Of a DNA stretch of 64,000 bases, positions 1 through 8,518 are shown piece after piece. The position numbers and the translations under genes are program-made. This stretch comes from JAKASV01 sp963754845 (lineage in GTDB: Bacteria > Babelota > Babeliae > Babelales > Vermiphilaceae). The stretch lies in the NCBI GenBank assembly GCA_963754845.1, contig CAVWHE010000001.1, positions 310,001 to 374,000 of the forward strand. Direction: 5' to 3'. The notes under the pieces were generated by a model, which worked only from the letters and a program-made list of their open reading frames with translations, did not search any database and had not been told where the DNA came from. Position 1 is the stretch's first letter. Each line of letters starts with the position of its first letter.

Positions 1-714
1 CCCGCGCGTTTGCACTGATTCTCTGACCTTCTCGAGCATTGCGATGGCGTCAGCTCTACCCGGGGCATTAGATGCCCAGCGCAACACAAGCTCGTATAAC
101 CTCTCGAGTGCCTGATTACGAAATCCTTTGTTGCGCATAACTGTTTCGGCCATGCCGTGTAATATCTCATCGTTGATGTTTTTCTCAGCGTCTCGCATGC
201 GCTCATCGATACACTTTTTAATGGAGACGATGAGGCGATCTTTGGCTTCAGTTACGCGTTCTGCCCCACCACCCGCCGTTCCGGCAACCGGTACTCCCGA
301 TGACGAACCGGCGCTGCCGACAGAGTGCCCGGCGGGCATCGTACTACTTCCCCCTTCATACACCGCGATTGCTCCGATAATACGGCCAAGGTCGCGCGCC
401 GTTAAATAATGGGCGATTTTTGCGTACGAATTCGTTGTTCTAAAATTTCCTCCGACACCGCGCGAGAAGAACTCGTGCACGAGTTTAACAAGCGCATGCT
501 CTTGTTGGCCGTATGTATAAAGATTGGTGATGAAGTTGCCTTTTTCGTACAACGCTCCTACTGCCGGGTCATAACACTCGTAGCCTGGGCGCATGGTGAT
601 GCCTTTGAGCTCAACGATCGGTATTTCGGCGCCAAGGATGAAGTGTGCGAGAACTGCGATAGCAACAACAGTTACTCTTACGACATGGGCGCACGTGTCA
701 GCAATTTTGGCCAT
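1..714 (-). CDS. Secreted protein of unknown function, 3' end outside the window
   Basis: An open frame of 238 codons runs from an ATG at 714 to the left edge without a stop, so the protein is incomplete at its C-terminus. The start has a good ribosome site (GGAG, 8 bases upstream). The first 30 residues are a signal peptide: a basic and polar N-tip, a hydrophobic run of Val/Ala/Ile/Leu and a likely cleavage after Leu-Gly-Ala. A Gly/Ser/Ala-rich stretch near residues 125-150 looks like a flexible linker, followed by a charged helical part. I do not recognise the family. It is probably exported to the periplasm or outside. A promoter-like site lies upstream at 804-833. Confidence 0.7.
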   Translation of the reverse strand, partial: MAKIADTCAHVVRVTVVAIAVLAHFILGAEIPIVELKGITMRPGYECYDPAVGALYEKGNFITNLYTYGQQEHALVKLVHEFFSRGVGGNFRTTNSYAKIAHYLTARDLGRIIGAIAVYEGGSSTMPAGHSVGSAGSSSGVPVAGTAGGGAERVTEAKDRLIVSIKKCIDERMRDAEKNINDEILHGMAETVMRNKGFRNQALERLYELVLRWASNAPGRADAIAMLEKVRESVQTRG

Positions 715-803
715 TGTTTTCTCCTTCACTTTCCGTCGCAAAGAACGCTCCCGTAACAGCGCGTGCCGACCTGCCATACGCACATCCGCACCACATACCG
801 TAT

Positions 804-833
804 AGAATACAGAAAATGAATTTAAAATAACAA
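804..833 (-). promoter_or_regulatory. Possible promoter of the secreted-protein gene at 1-714
   Basis: On the minus strand TTGTTA and TATTCT are separated by 18 bases in an AT-rich stretch (800-890), about 90 bases upstream of the start at 714. The -35 box is weak. The match is by eye only. Confidence 0.35.
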
Positions 834-953
834 GGATTAACTTTAATTTCTTTAATTTTTAATGCCAATAAGAATTAAGAGAAGTTCAATAAACTAGATC
901 CATGTAGAGACCCATGCGACCCGACGAAAGTTCTGTCTCGATGCAAGGACGCA

Positions 954-2006
954 TCAAAGGGGTATGGATTTTTGGCCGAAAAACGCTCTTTTTAACTTTG
1001 CCAGCGCGCTTCGGGTTATTTGTCTGCCTCGTGGTGTTTTTTCGATGTAGCCCATGCGGATGAGATAGGGTTCATAAACGGTTTCGATGGTGTCCTTGTC
1101 CTCGCCGACGAGCGACGCAAGTGTTTCAAGGCCAACAGGCCCACCGTCGCTATGTTCAACAAGCTTTGTCAGGATGAGATTATCGATGCGCGTGAGCCCG
1201 ACTTCATCAATGCCCAGGAACGTGAGAGCGCGCCGTGCAAGCTCACCATCGATGGTGTCGATTTCTTGCACTTGAGCAAAATCACGCACTCTCCGCAGAA
1301 GTTTTTTGGCTACACGCGGCGTTCCGCGTGAGCACGTTCCTAGTATCTTGGCCGCTTCTTCGGAAATATCGATTTTTAAGAAACGAGCGCTTTGGACAAC
1401 AATATCGCTGAGCTCTTCGGCAGTGTAAAAGTCGAGCCTTTCGCTTATACCAAAGCGGCTGCGCAGGGGCGCTGAAATAGAGCCACTTTTAGTCGTTGCA
1501 CCGATGAGGGTAAAGGGGCTGAGGGGAAGATTGACCGATTTGGCGCCGGCTCCCTGGCCAATGATAACATCGACGCGAAAGTGCTCCATCGCGTTGTAAA
1601 GAATTTCTTCTATGTGCGTCGGCATGCGGTGAATTTCATCAATGAAGAGAATGTCACGCAGTCCGAGGTTGGTAAGAATGGCAACGAGATCGCCCGCGCG
1701 CTCGATCGTCGGACCGCTGCAAATCCTTATAGCAACATCCATAACGCTTGCCATGATTTGTGCGAGTGTTGTTTTGCCGAGCCCCGGCGGGCCAAATAAA
1801 AGCATGTGATCAAGCGGCTCATTACGCATACGGGCAGCCTGCGTATACACCGCAAGCTTGCTCTTGAGTTCGGCTTGTCCGAGGTAATCCTCGAACTTTT
1901 TGGGGCAAAAATCATACGATTGCTCTTCAGGTGCATCACGCAATGTTATGATATGCGTAATTTCCGTATCAGAGTTGTTGTCTCGCGGGTCTTTCTTCAT
2001 ACGCAC
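954..2006 (-). CDS. ruvB: Holliday junction branch migration helicase RuvB
   Basis: RuvB is the hexameric AAA+ motor that drives branch migration of Holliday junctions bound by RuvA during recombinational repair. The 350-residue protein has the normal family length. Walker A GPPGLGKTT is at residues 72-80, Walker B LFIDEIH near 118-124, sensor 1 GATTKSG near 170, and the arginine-finger segment RSRFG follows. The C-terminal winged-helix domain is present (RGRQITR near the end). A second Met at codon 3 is an equally possible start. The gene follows tsaD on the same strand by 68 bases and is probably the last gene of the run. No ruvA or ruvC is in the window. Confidence 0.97.
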   Translation of the reverse strand: MRMKKDPRDNNSDTEITHIITLRDAPEEQSYDFCPKKFEDYLGQAELKSKLAVYTQAARMRNEPLDHMLLFGPPGLGKTTLAQIMASVMDVAIRICSGPTIERAGDLVAILTNLGLRDILFIDEIHRMPTHIEEILYNAMEHFRVDVIIGQGAGAKSVNLPLSPFTLIGATTKSGSISAPLRSRFGISERLDFYTAEELSDIVVQSARFLKIDISEEAAKILGTCSRGTPRVAKKLLRRVRDFAQVQEIDTIDGELARRALTFLGIDEVGLTRIDNLILTKLVEHSDGGPVGLETLASLVGEDKDTIETVYEPYLIRMGYIEKTPRGRQITRSALAKLKRAFFGQKSIPL

Positions 2007-2074
2007 ACCATTTTAATGTATCACGTATCGCGCATGTACCGTGGGTCGCAGAGGATCAACGATGCTGTGCGCTT

Positions 2075-3091
2075 TCACAAGCCTATATCGAGGGCCATGT
2101 CACAAAAAATTCCCTGCGTTGCTTTGTAGGCCCCGACAAGCGCGATCATGGCAGCGTTGTCGCAGCAGTACCGTGGCGATGGCACGCTGAAACTCATACC
2201 ATGACTCTTGCATAAAGTACCGAGTTGCTCGCGAAAATAGGCGTTGCAGGCCACGCCACCGACGAAGGTGAGTCCCTTGGCCTGGGTACACTTTTTCAAC
2301 GCTCGACTAACTCGTTCACTGAATATATCGCTCATGCACGCCAGGAGGGAACTTGCGACGTGGTGCTTGAGCATGAGATTGTCATCGGACAAAAATTTCT
2401 TGACCTTCATATCGTAGGCACCGCGCTTGACAAGGTCGTAGAGCACGGCCGTTTTGAGCCCAGAAAAACTAAAATCAAAACCTGAAACCTTCGGACGCGG
2501 ATAGTGAAAGAAATCCTTAAACGCAACGTCGGCAGCCAGCCTTTCAAGAGCAGGTCCTCCTGGATAGCCGACGTTGATGAGCTTGGCAACCTTGTCGCAC
2601 GCTTCGCCGGCCGCATCGTCAATGGTGTATCCAAGGCATTCATAGTCGCCGAGCGCGCGTACGTAATAGAGCGATGTGTGGCCACCTGATGCCGCCAAAC
2701 ACACGTGGGGAAAGGGGACGTCGTGTTCGATACAGGGAGAAAAAACGTGCCCTTCAAGGTGGCTAACCCCCACAAGTTTTTTGTTTTTCGACCATGCGAT
2801 GGCTTTGGCAAAACCGAGTCCGACAAGGAGTGAGCCTGGTAGTCCCGGGCCGTGCGTTACAGCAATAACGTCAATATCGTCAAGGTCGCACGAAGCTTTC
2901 TCAAGGGCCTCGTTGACGATAAGCCCGATTTTTTCAAGATGTGACCGTGATGCTATTTCTGGAACAACACCGCCAAAGCTTTGATGGAGCGGAATTTGGG
3001 AAAAAAGGGCGCTTGAAATGATACCAATGCCCACTTCATAAACGGCGGCTGCCGTTTCATCGCACGATGTTTCAATACCAAGCACACGCAT
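2075..3091 (-). CDS. tsaD: tRNA N6-threonylcarbamoyladenosine transferase TsaD
   Basis: TsaD (Gcp/Kae1/YgjD) transfers the threonylcarbamoyl group from the adenylate made by TsaC to A37 of tRNAs that read ANN codons; in bacteria it works with TsaB and TsaE. The protein has 338 residues, the usual length. It starts with the family pattern GIETSCDETAAAVYE. It also has the metal-binding HLEGH motif near residue 112, ASGGHTSL near 135, SFSGLKTAV near 225 and a C-terminal DNAAMIAL. It sits 21 bases after the secreted-protein gene at 3113-3883 and is followed by ruvB, so a shared transcript is likely. tsaB and tsaE are not in the window. Confidence 0.97.
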   Translation of the reverse strand: MRVLGIETSCDETAAAVYEVGIGIISSALFSQIPLHQSFGGVVPEIASRSHLEKIGLIVNEALEKASCDLDDIDVIAVTHGPGLPGSLLVGLGFAKAIAWSKNKKLVGVSHLEGHVFSPCIEHDVPFPHVCLAASGGHTSLYYVRALGDYECLGYTIDDAAGEACDKVAKLINVGYPGGPALERLAADVAFKDFFHYPRPKVSGFDFSFSGLKTAVLYDLVKRGAYDMKVKKFLSDDNLMLKHHVASSLLACMSDIFSERVSRALKKCTQAKGLTFVGGVACNAYFREQLGTLCKSHGMSFSVPSPRYCCDNAAMIALVGAYKATQGIFCDMALDIGL

Positions 3092-3112
3092 TGCCCTGCC
3101 CCCGTCGCCACG

Positions 3113-3883
3113 CTATGTCGTCATGGCAACAATAGTTTTTGGGTTTGATGCATAATGCACTTCTTGGCGCATGACGGCGTGGAGAGCATCATAATCAAGC
3201 GACGAAAGAAGAAGCTCATCGGCGATCTCATGAAGCTTTTTTTCAGAACCGGCAACAGCAACGACATCCGGTCGTATGTTGATCGTGAGGGGCGTCGAAA
3301 GACTCCCGCCGCTTACACTGTCGATGTACGATGGTTTGAAACACAGTATGATTGCCTCGTCAGGAATGCGGCCACCTTCAAGTGCGTGGGGAATTTCTTC
3401 GACGTACCATGATGCTGATCCCGAGGACCCTGCCTCGCTTTCAACGCCGTCATCGTAGGGAGCTTCGAGAAAACAGAAGGCCGATCCGCCACGCTCAAGC
3501 TCAGCAACGTAAAATTTATAGGGTTTTTTACGTGCCACTTTGAGGTATTCCACGACGTTGTTGTGAGCGACGAAGCTTAGGGAATCGGTCACGACGATAT
3601 CAAGGGACGTGGCGCCTTCGTCGGCAGGAATGGAGAAGTTGATGCGCCTGGTTTCCTGATCAATGTCACAACGAATGCGCTGGCCTTTATAATAAATGCG
3701 TACGCCGGGCACGGTATCCACTGTCTTTGGAAACTGTATGATCGCGCACAACGATGTTCTCCGCGTCGGAAAACAGTCTTTCTGCATGAAAAGACTCTCG
3801 TCGGCTAATGCAAGGACGCACACAAAAACCGTCTGCGTGAGCATCGCAATCCCGAGAGCTGAACGTGGCACTATAAACATCAT
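3113..3883 (-). CDS. Secreted protein of unknown function
   Basis: This 256-residue protein begins with a hydrophobic signal segment (about residues 8-27, ending in Leu-Ala-Asp). The rest is soluble, with beta-like composition and a Gly/Ser-rich loop near residues 150-160. Two Met codons open the frame and either could start it. I see no catalytic motif and do not recognise the family. The gene lies 131 bases after lepB and 21 bases before tsaD on the same strand, so it may be co-transcribed with tsaD. Confidence 0.75.
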   Translation of the reverse strand: MMFIVPRSALGIAMLTQTVFVCVLALADESLFMQKDCFPTRRTSLCAIIQFPKTVDTVPGVRIYYKGQRIRCDIDQETRRINFSIPADEGATSLDIVVTDSLSFVAHNNVVEYLKVARKKPYKFYVAELERGGSAFCFLEAPYDDGVESEAGSSGSASWYVEEIPHALEGGRIPDEAIILCFKPSYIDSVSGGSLSTPLTINIRPDVVAVAGSEKKLHEIADELLLSSLDYDALHAVMRQEVHYASNPKTIVAMTT

Positions 3884-4014
3884 GCTTCACCTCGTGTGTC
3901 CAAGCATACAACAACCATTCTTTAAACACCGTCAAGGCGCTCTTTACATGTCAAAAGTATACACGAGTGCCGTCTTTTGCGCTAAATTTGGCGACGGTCG
4001 TGCATGGTGCGGCA

Positions 4015-4983
4015 CTAGTGCATGCATTGCGCGATGCGCCCAAAGCGTACGCGCGACCAAAAGTCGAGTGGGTGCTTGACGAGGTCCCAGAGCCAAAACC
4101 ATTCACGCGTATCAATTGACCAGAGCCTGAAGAGAATCCTTCCACGAATAAACCGGCTATCAAGCGGACCCCACGTGCGTGCGTCGTGGCTGCCAAGCCT
4201 ATTGTCGCCCATGACCCAGTAATGATGATCATCAAGTTCAATATAGTAGACGTCTGTGCCGTTCCAGGAACTTTTACCAGAATGCCTTTCAGGGGTATGA
4301 ACGGCGGGAACGAGCGGTGTGTCAGGCAAAGTAAGAAGAAGTTTGTCGTCGCGCGTGCGCAGGATTTGACAGTCTCTCATGCGATAAAACGGTTGCTTTT
4401 CAAAAGGAACGCTAGGATCATAAGAAACGCGCAGCTGGTGTTTTGAAATGAGAGAATCAAATATCTCCTGAAGCTCTTGAATACCAATATTACGCCGCGC
4501 TGCGTACGAAGAGGCCTCGCGCCGCGCCTCCTCGATGACGGCTGTCACATCGCCGTCAACAATGTCTATGAGCGGGTACCTGTTGACATAGGGCTCGTCA
4601 AGTTTGACACCGTTGACGTACACGACGGGCTTGCCATCCTCTATGACACCACGCACGATGTCACCGGGCACGCCTATGATGCGCTTGGTCCAGTTCGCTG
4701 GTCCCCAAAAGTACTCCTGAAAGATCCTCAGAACCGGATTCTTCGAATACTCGTACATGGGGTCATTGAACGATAAGATGTCTCCACGCTTGAGGGGCTT
4801 GAACAGAGGAGTCAGTTTATCGGCAAAAAAATATTCGCCTACAAGCATCGTTGTCTCCATCGAGCCGCTCGGAACTTGATAAAGACCGAATCCGAACGTC
4901 CTGATGAGAACAATAAAGGTAAACAAAATGAGCCAATCACGCGTTTCATTTGAAAAAAGCATCTTCCCCAGTTTTTTGAGCAT
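4015..4983 (-). CDS. lepB: Signal peptidase I
   Basis: Signal peptidase I removes signal peptides from exported proteins at the outer face of the inner membrane. I chose the ATG at 4983 (322 residues) because AGGAG lies 6 bases upstream; a longer frame would start at 5028. One membrane helix (about residues 15-35) is followed by box B with the catalytic Ser41 (SGSM), box D with the catalytic Lys100 (KRIIGVPGD) and box E (GDNR, SHDAR) near the end. Between boxes D and E there is a longer insertion than in the minimal enzyme, as in many Gram-negative proteins. It follows the M23 peptidase gene closely. Many secreted proteins encoded in this window would be its substrates. Confidence 0.96.
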   Translation of the reverse strand: MLKKLGKMLFSNETRDWLILFTFIVLIRTFGFGLYQVPSGSMETTMLVGEYFFADKLTPLFKPLKRGDILSFNDPMYEYSKNPVLRIFQEYFWGPANWTKRIIGVPGDIVRGVIEDGKPVVYVNGVKLDEPYVNRYPLIDIVDGDVTAVIEEARREASSYAARRNIGIQELQEIFDSLISKHQLRVSYDPSVPFEKQPFYRMRDCQILRTRDDKLLLTLPDTPLVPAVHTPERHSGKSSWNGTDVYYIELDDHHYWVMGDNRLGSHDARTWGPLDSRFIRGRILFRLWSIDTREWFWLWDLVKHPLDFWSRVRFGRIAQCMH

Positions 4984-5045
4984 ATCATTCTCCTGCAAAA
5001 GCCCTTCTATCATCAACACCATACGCAATGATGCACTGCACGCCT

Positions 5046-5981
5046 CTATCGCGCTTCATGGGCCAACAAAGGGAGGGGGTTAATAGCACGACCAGCTTGG
5101 CACACTTCAAAATGCAGATGGGAACCATCGTAACTCTTGCTTCGCACGGCACCCGTTGCCCCAACGCGTCCGATGACGAAGCCGCGTTCAACATGCTGGC
5201 CAAGGCTCACCAAAATTTTGTCAAGGTGTGCATAACGCGTTTGGTAACCGTTGCCGTGATCTACAAGTACCATCTTACCATAACCACGAGCGTCATGACG
5301 AGCTTCGACGACAAAACCAGCCGCGGCAGCTTTGACCGGTGTGCCCCTTACCGATGCCATATCAAGTCCCCGGTGGAATTTCCAGCCGCGGGGATTTTTA
5401 CGAGGACCAAAGAGCGAACTGAGCCAAAAGCGTGACGGATCTAGGGGCCACGAAAAAGGCTTTGCTGAGCCGACAGTCGTGCGCATGCCGTGGTTCACCG
5501 GATGTCGCCTGCACACGGTAAAAACGCGCCTGCGGCGCTTGTGCTTATTTTTGCGGCGGCGGACTTTTGCCCTTCCTGCGTCGGCCTTGCTCGCCTGCTC
5601 GGCAAGAATTTTGCTTGTGTAACTAAGCCACTCATGAGGAGCTATCCGCTTGAGTTCGGCGGCCATTTTGTGTTGTTTGTAGTACGCAAGCGATGACTTC
5701 CTTACGTACGCGGCGCAACGATTAACGAGGGCGATGTTTCTTTCTCTGCTACTGTTTTTTTTTTCGTCAGTACCGTCGCGCACTTGCCGTTCTTTGGCGA
5801 GGGTTGAGCCACGCAGGAGACGCCGTACGCTCACTACATAATTTTTGTACTCGGTTTGCAAGGCGACAATGGCGCGCGCTTGTTCTTCAAGTCGCCTGTG
5901 CTGTACGACAAGGAGAACCGAGCTCGTCACACAAGCTGCACACGAAAGACCCAAAAGTACACCCACAAAGCGCATCAGCAC
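5046..5981 (-). CDS. M23-family peptidoglycan endopeptidase, membrane-anchored
   Basis: LytM/M23 zinc peptidases cut peptide cross-links in peptidoglycan or, when degenerate, activate amidases. The 311-residue protein has an N-terminal hydrophobic helix (residues 5-27), a helical region, a very basic linker (many Arg/Lys near 138-152) and a C-terminal M23 domain from about residue 175. The zinc ligands are intact: H203 and D207 in the HRGLD motif and H290 in HLH, with H288 and H253-like His in the YAHL motif. It should therefore be catalytically competent. It lies 24 bases after batE and before lepB. The basic linker is unusual and could contact acidic polymers or lipids. Confidence 0.93.
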   Translation of the reverse strand: MLMRFVGVLLGLSCAACVTSSVLLVVQHRRLEEQARAIVALQTEYKNYVVSVRRLLRGSTLAKERQVRDGTDEKKNSSRERNIALVNRCAAYVRKSSLAYYKQHKMAAELKRIAPHEWLSYTSKILAEQASKADAGRAKVRRRKNKHKRRRRVFTVCRRHPVNHGMRTTVGSAKPFSWPLDPSRFWLSSLFGPRKNPRGWKFHRGLDMASVRGTPVKAAAAGFVVEARHDARGYGKMVLVDHGNGYQTRYAHLDKILVSLGQHVERGFVIGRVGATGAVRSKSYDGSHLHFEVCQAGRAINPLPLLAHEAR

Positions 5982-6005
5982 AAACCTAATAATCGGACCC
6001 CACTA

Positions 6006-6758
6006 TTATAATACCACGAGAGCCACATCATCCGCCGCAACCCATCCAGAGCCATGCGACGACATCCGTATCTTGAACCAACCATCACGGACACTTTGCA
6101 CATGAGCCTCATCGAGTCCATTGACGGTTGCGATGCGCGCGTAGCTTCTGTCCGGACCAGCGTACAGGAAAATGGATTTTTTGATAACTATGGCGCGATG
6201 ATATGTTTTGAGCCGGTAGATAAGTGCGCATGAACCGGCCGACATACCCGTTGCACACACAAGACAAACAAGGACACCATATGAAGATCTTTTTACAAGG
6301 TACGGTGCACAAAAAATCAGCAAAAACCACATGAATAAAAAAAGCATCTGCCACGCGAAAAGCGAGGGCATGATAACAAGTCTTGTGATGAATGCGCGTG
6401 CGCGTGTCCAAAGTGAATCATCATGTGATTTGCCATACTCGTGATAGGCGCGCATGATCGAGGCTTCCAGTTGTGGATATTCAGACCAGGCACAGCCGTT
6501 CTGTGCACGTCGCCACGCGACAACGGCTTCAGGGTAGCGACCCTCAAAAAAGTAACAATTGCCCATGCCATAATGGACAGCAGGGCCTTTCATGCGCATC
6601 GATTCATAAAGCTGCAGGGCGGTCTTGGGATCGCCAGCTTCGTAGGCAGCGTTTGCCTTTAAAAATGCTTCCTGCATATCTCCGGCATCAAGCGTGGTTA
6701 TAGAAAGAGTTGCCAGACAGAAGAAGACGTTGAAAAAGATGTTGAAGGGGTGCTTCAT
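6006..6758 (-). CDS. batE: BatE-like protein: TPR, two membrane helices and SH3-like domain
   Basis: The start at 6758 overlaps the batD stop in an ATGA, which indicates translational coupling; a longer frame from 6785 is less likely. The 250-residue protein has a signal segment, two to three tetratricopeptide helices (about residues 25-100), two membrane helices (about 125-185) and a C-terminal SH3-like beta domain ending in GSGWV. This order matches BatE of the Bacteroides aerotolerance cluster, whose exact role is unsettled; the Bat proteins form an envelope complex linked to stress resistance. It is the last of five bat genes here. Confidence 0.85.
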   Translation of the reverse strand: MKHPFNIFFNVFFCLATLSITTLDAGDMQEAFLKANAAYEAGDPKTALQLYESMRMKGPAVHYGMGNCYFFEGRYPEAVVAWRRAQNGCAWSEYPQLEASIMRAYHEYGKSHDDSLWTRARAFITRLVIMPSLFAWQMLFLFMWFLLIFCAPYLVKRSSYGVLVCLVCATGMSAGSCALIYRLKTYHRAIVIKKSIFLYAGPDRSYARIATVNGLDEAHVQSVRDGWFKIRMSSHGSGWVAADDVALVVL

Positions 6759-8518
6759 AGTATTTTTTCCAGTAATGTCACCCACGTCGTAGCCTGTTCA
6801 AAAAAGGCTGCTGATGCGCGCTCGTCGCGCCTTTGAACAAAGAAGGCGTACTCGTATACGTCCGTGTAAAAGCGTCTCCACGATTCTATGATTTCTGTGC
6901 TTTGCCCGGTGCGTACAAACGCGTGCTCCATGGTGTCTTCGGAAACTTCTTGGGGCAAACATTGCAAGCGGTGTGCAAAAAGTTCAATAAAGATCATGTA
7001 TACACCGTGAGCGTCGCCTGAACGTGCCGCACGCTCAAGGAGTGCTCGTGCATGCTTAAAGGCGCGACTGCGTGTGAAAAATCGTGCACGCGAACGCATA
7101 ACGGTTTTGCCGATGCGTACAAACAGCCACAGGACGGGGAAAGCAGCGATGACGAAAAAGATCGACCACGGCAGTGGAACACGTGTTCTTTGTGGTTGCC
7201 ACGAACTGAGAGCGCTCAGCGGCATGAGGCCATTGTCGGGCATGCGTTGATTTTCTTCGCGGACACTTTTTTGTTGAATCGCCCCCTGTTGGCGGTGCCG
7301 CGATTGTGCCCCTGGTTTGATTGTCACGGGTACCGCTATGCTCGAGAGTGTTGCATAGCGACGCTCGGTAATATCAAAAAAGGTGAACGATTGCGGTGGA
7401 ATACTCCAGACGCCAGGTTCAAGGCCCTGTACTATATATTCGAAGCTTTTGACGGGCAAGCCGTGAGGTCCCGGGGCTTTGTTGATGTATTGCTTTGAAT
7501 CATACCACTTAAGGGCGGCCGGCATGCCGCCAAGAACGGGCGTTTCGAGTGCAGCCACGTTGCCGTCTCCTTCGATATCGATACGCAGGACCATGCCATC
7601 GCCTTCTGTGGCAACGTTTGGTTTGAGCGAGGCCTCAATGCGTCTGAAAGTACCGACTGCCGCAACGGATCCAGGGCCGCGAAATGGTGGTAATTCTTCG
7701 ACATCGATGATGCATGCGTTTGAATAGAGACGCTTATGCTCGATGTTAAAACGGAAAAAGGGAGAAAAGAACGATGCGTGGTCATTGAGTTCGTTTTGAA
7801 TCTCAAAGTCGGCACCACATGCCGGGATAACCAAGCGACCGGCAGTCTTAGGATAAATATGCCACCGCCAGGTAAAGCGGGCATACTCGATGCCGTCGAT
7901 AGTTTCGGCTGCCGTGATGGGGCCCTCTTTTGCTCCGATGGTAAAACTGGCGAGGCGTGGTTCCTCGACCTGTTCGAGTTTAACGGTGTCGCGTTTTCCA
8001 TAAAAAGTGAGACTGCAAACAACACGTTGGCCAACAACGACTTTTGGCACATCGGTTGAAAGCTTTATAAATGCTTCGTTGGTTGCCTGCGCTTTGGCAT
8101 GTGCGGGATCAACGACCTGTTTGTCGCCGACGTTTATGCGCAGTGCCTGAGAGCGTTCCTGTTTGCCATCGAGTTCAATGACCGCAGGACCTATGACATA
8201 CGATCCTGGCCGATCGATGATGACTTTGTATGAATACGTCGTTGTCGCCGCCCCATTTACGCTGTAAACCCTCACCCCCGATGGTTTGAGGGAATATTTG
8301 TCAAGACCGCCTATGTGAGGTCTGTGTGCCATATCGCGCCCGGCAACCGCGACTTCTGCCAGGAAAGGTACTCCGACGCCGGCCTGTTGAAGCGGCCCTC
8401 CCTCAAGCGTCATTATCTTGAGTTCGATAGGAGTACCGTGCGTCAACAAAAACGCACCGAAACATGCTATCGTGCATACTACCGCGCGAAAAATACCCTT
8501 ACCAATTATGCTGTCCAT
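6755..8518 (-). CDS. batD: BatD: oxygen-tolerance periplasmic protein
   Basis: The 587-residue protein has a signal peptide (residues 8-28), a long run of beta-sandwich domains (about 30-440), one membrane helix near residue 455 (IFFVIAAFPVLWLFV) and a helical cytoplasmic tail. This is the BatD architecture. In Bacteroides and Leptospira BatD is part of the Bat complex with the von Willebrand proteins BatA and BatB. The 5' end overlaps batC by 20 bases and the 3' end overlaps batE by 4 bases, so translation is probably coupled through the cluster. Confidence 0.9.
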   Translation of the reverse strand: MDSIIGKGIFRAVVCTIACFGAFLLTHGTPIELKIMTLEGGPLQQAGVGVPFLAEVAVAGRDMAHRPHIGGLDKYSLKPSGVRVYSVNGAATTTYSYKVIIDRPGSYVIGPAVIELDGKQERSQALRINVGDKQVVDPAHAKAQATNEAFIKLSTDVPKVVVGQRVVCSLTFYGKRDTVKLEQVEEPRLASFTIGAKEGPITAAETIDGIEYARFTWRWHIYPKTAGRLVIPACGADFEIQNELNDHASFFSPFFRFNIEHKRLYSNACIIDVEELPPFRGPGSVAAVGTFRRIEASLKPNVATEGDGMVLRIDIEGDGNVAALETPVLGGMPAALKWYDSKQYINKAPGPHGLPVKSFEYIVQGLEPGVWSIPPQSFTFFDITERRYATLSSIAVPVTIKPGAQSRHRQQGAIQQKSVREENQRMPDNGLMPLSALSSWQPQRTRVPLPWSIFFVIAAFPVLWLFVRIGKTVMRSRARFFTRSRAFKHARALLERAARSGDAHGVYMIFIELFAHRLQCLPQEVSEDTMEHAFVRTGQSTEIIESWRRFYTDVYEYAFFVQRRDERASAAFFEQATTWVTLLEKIL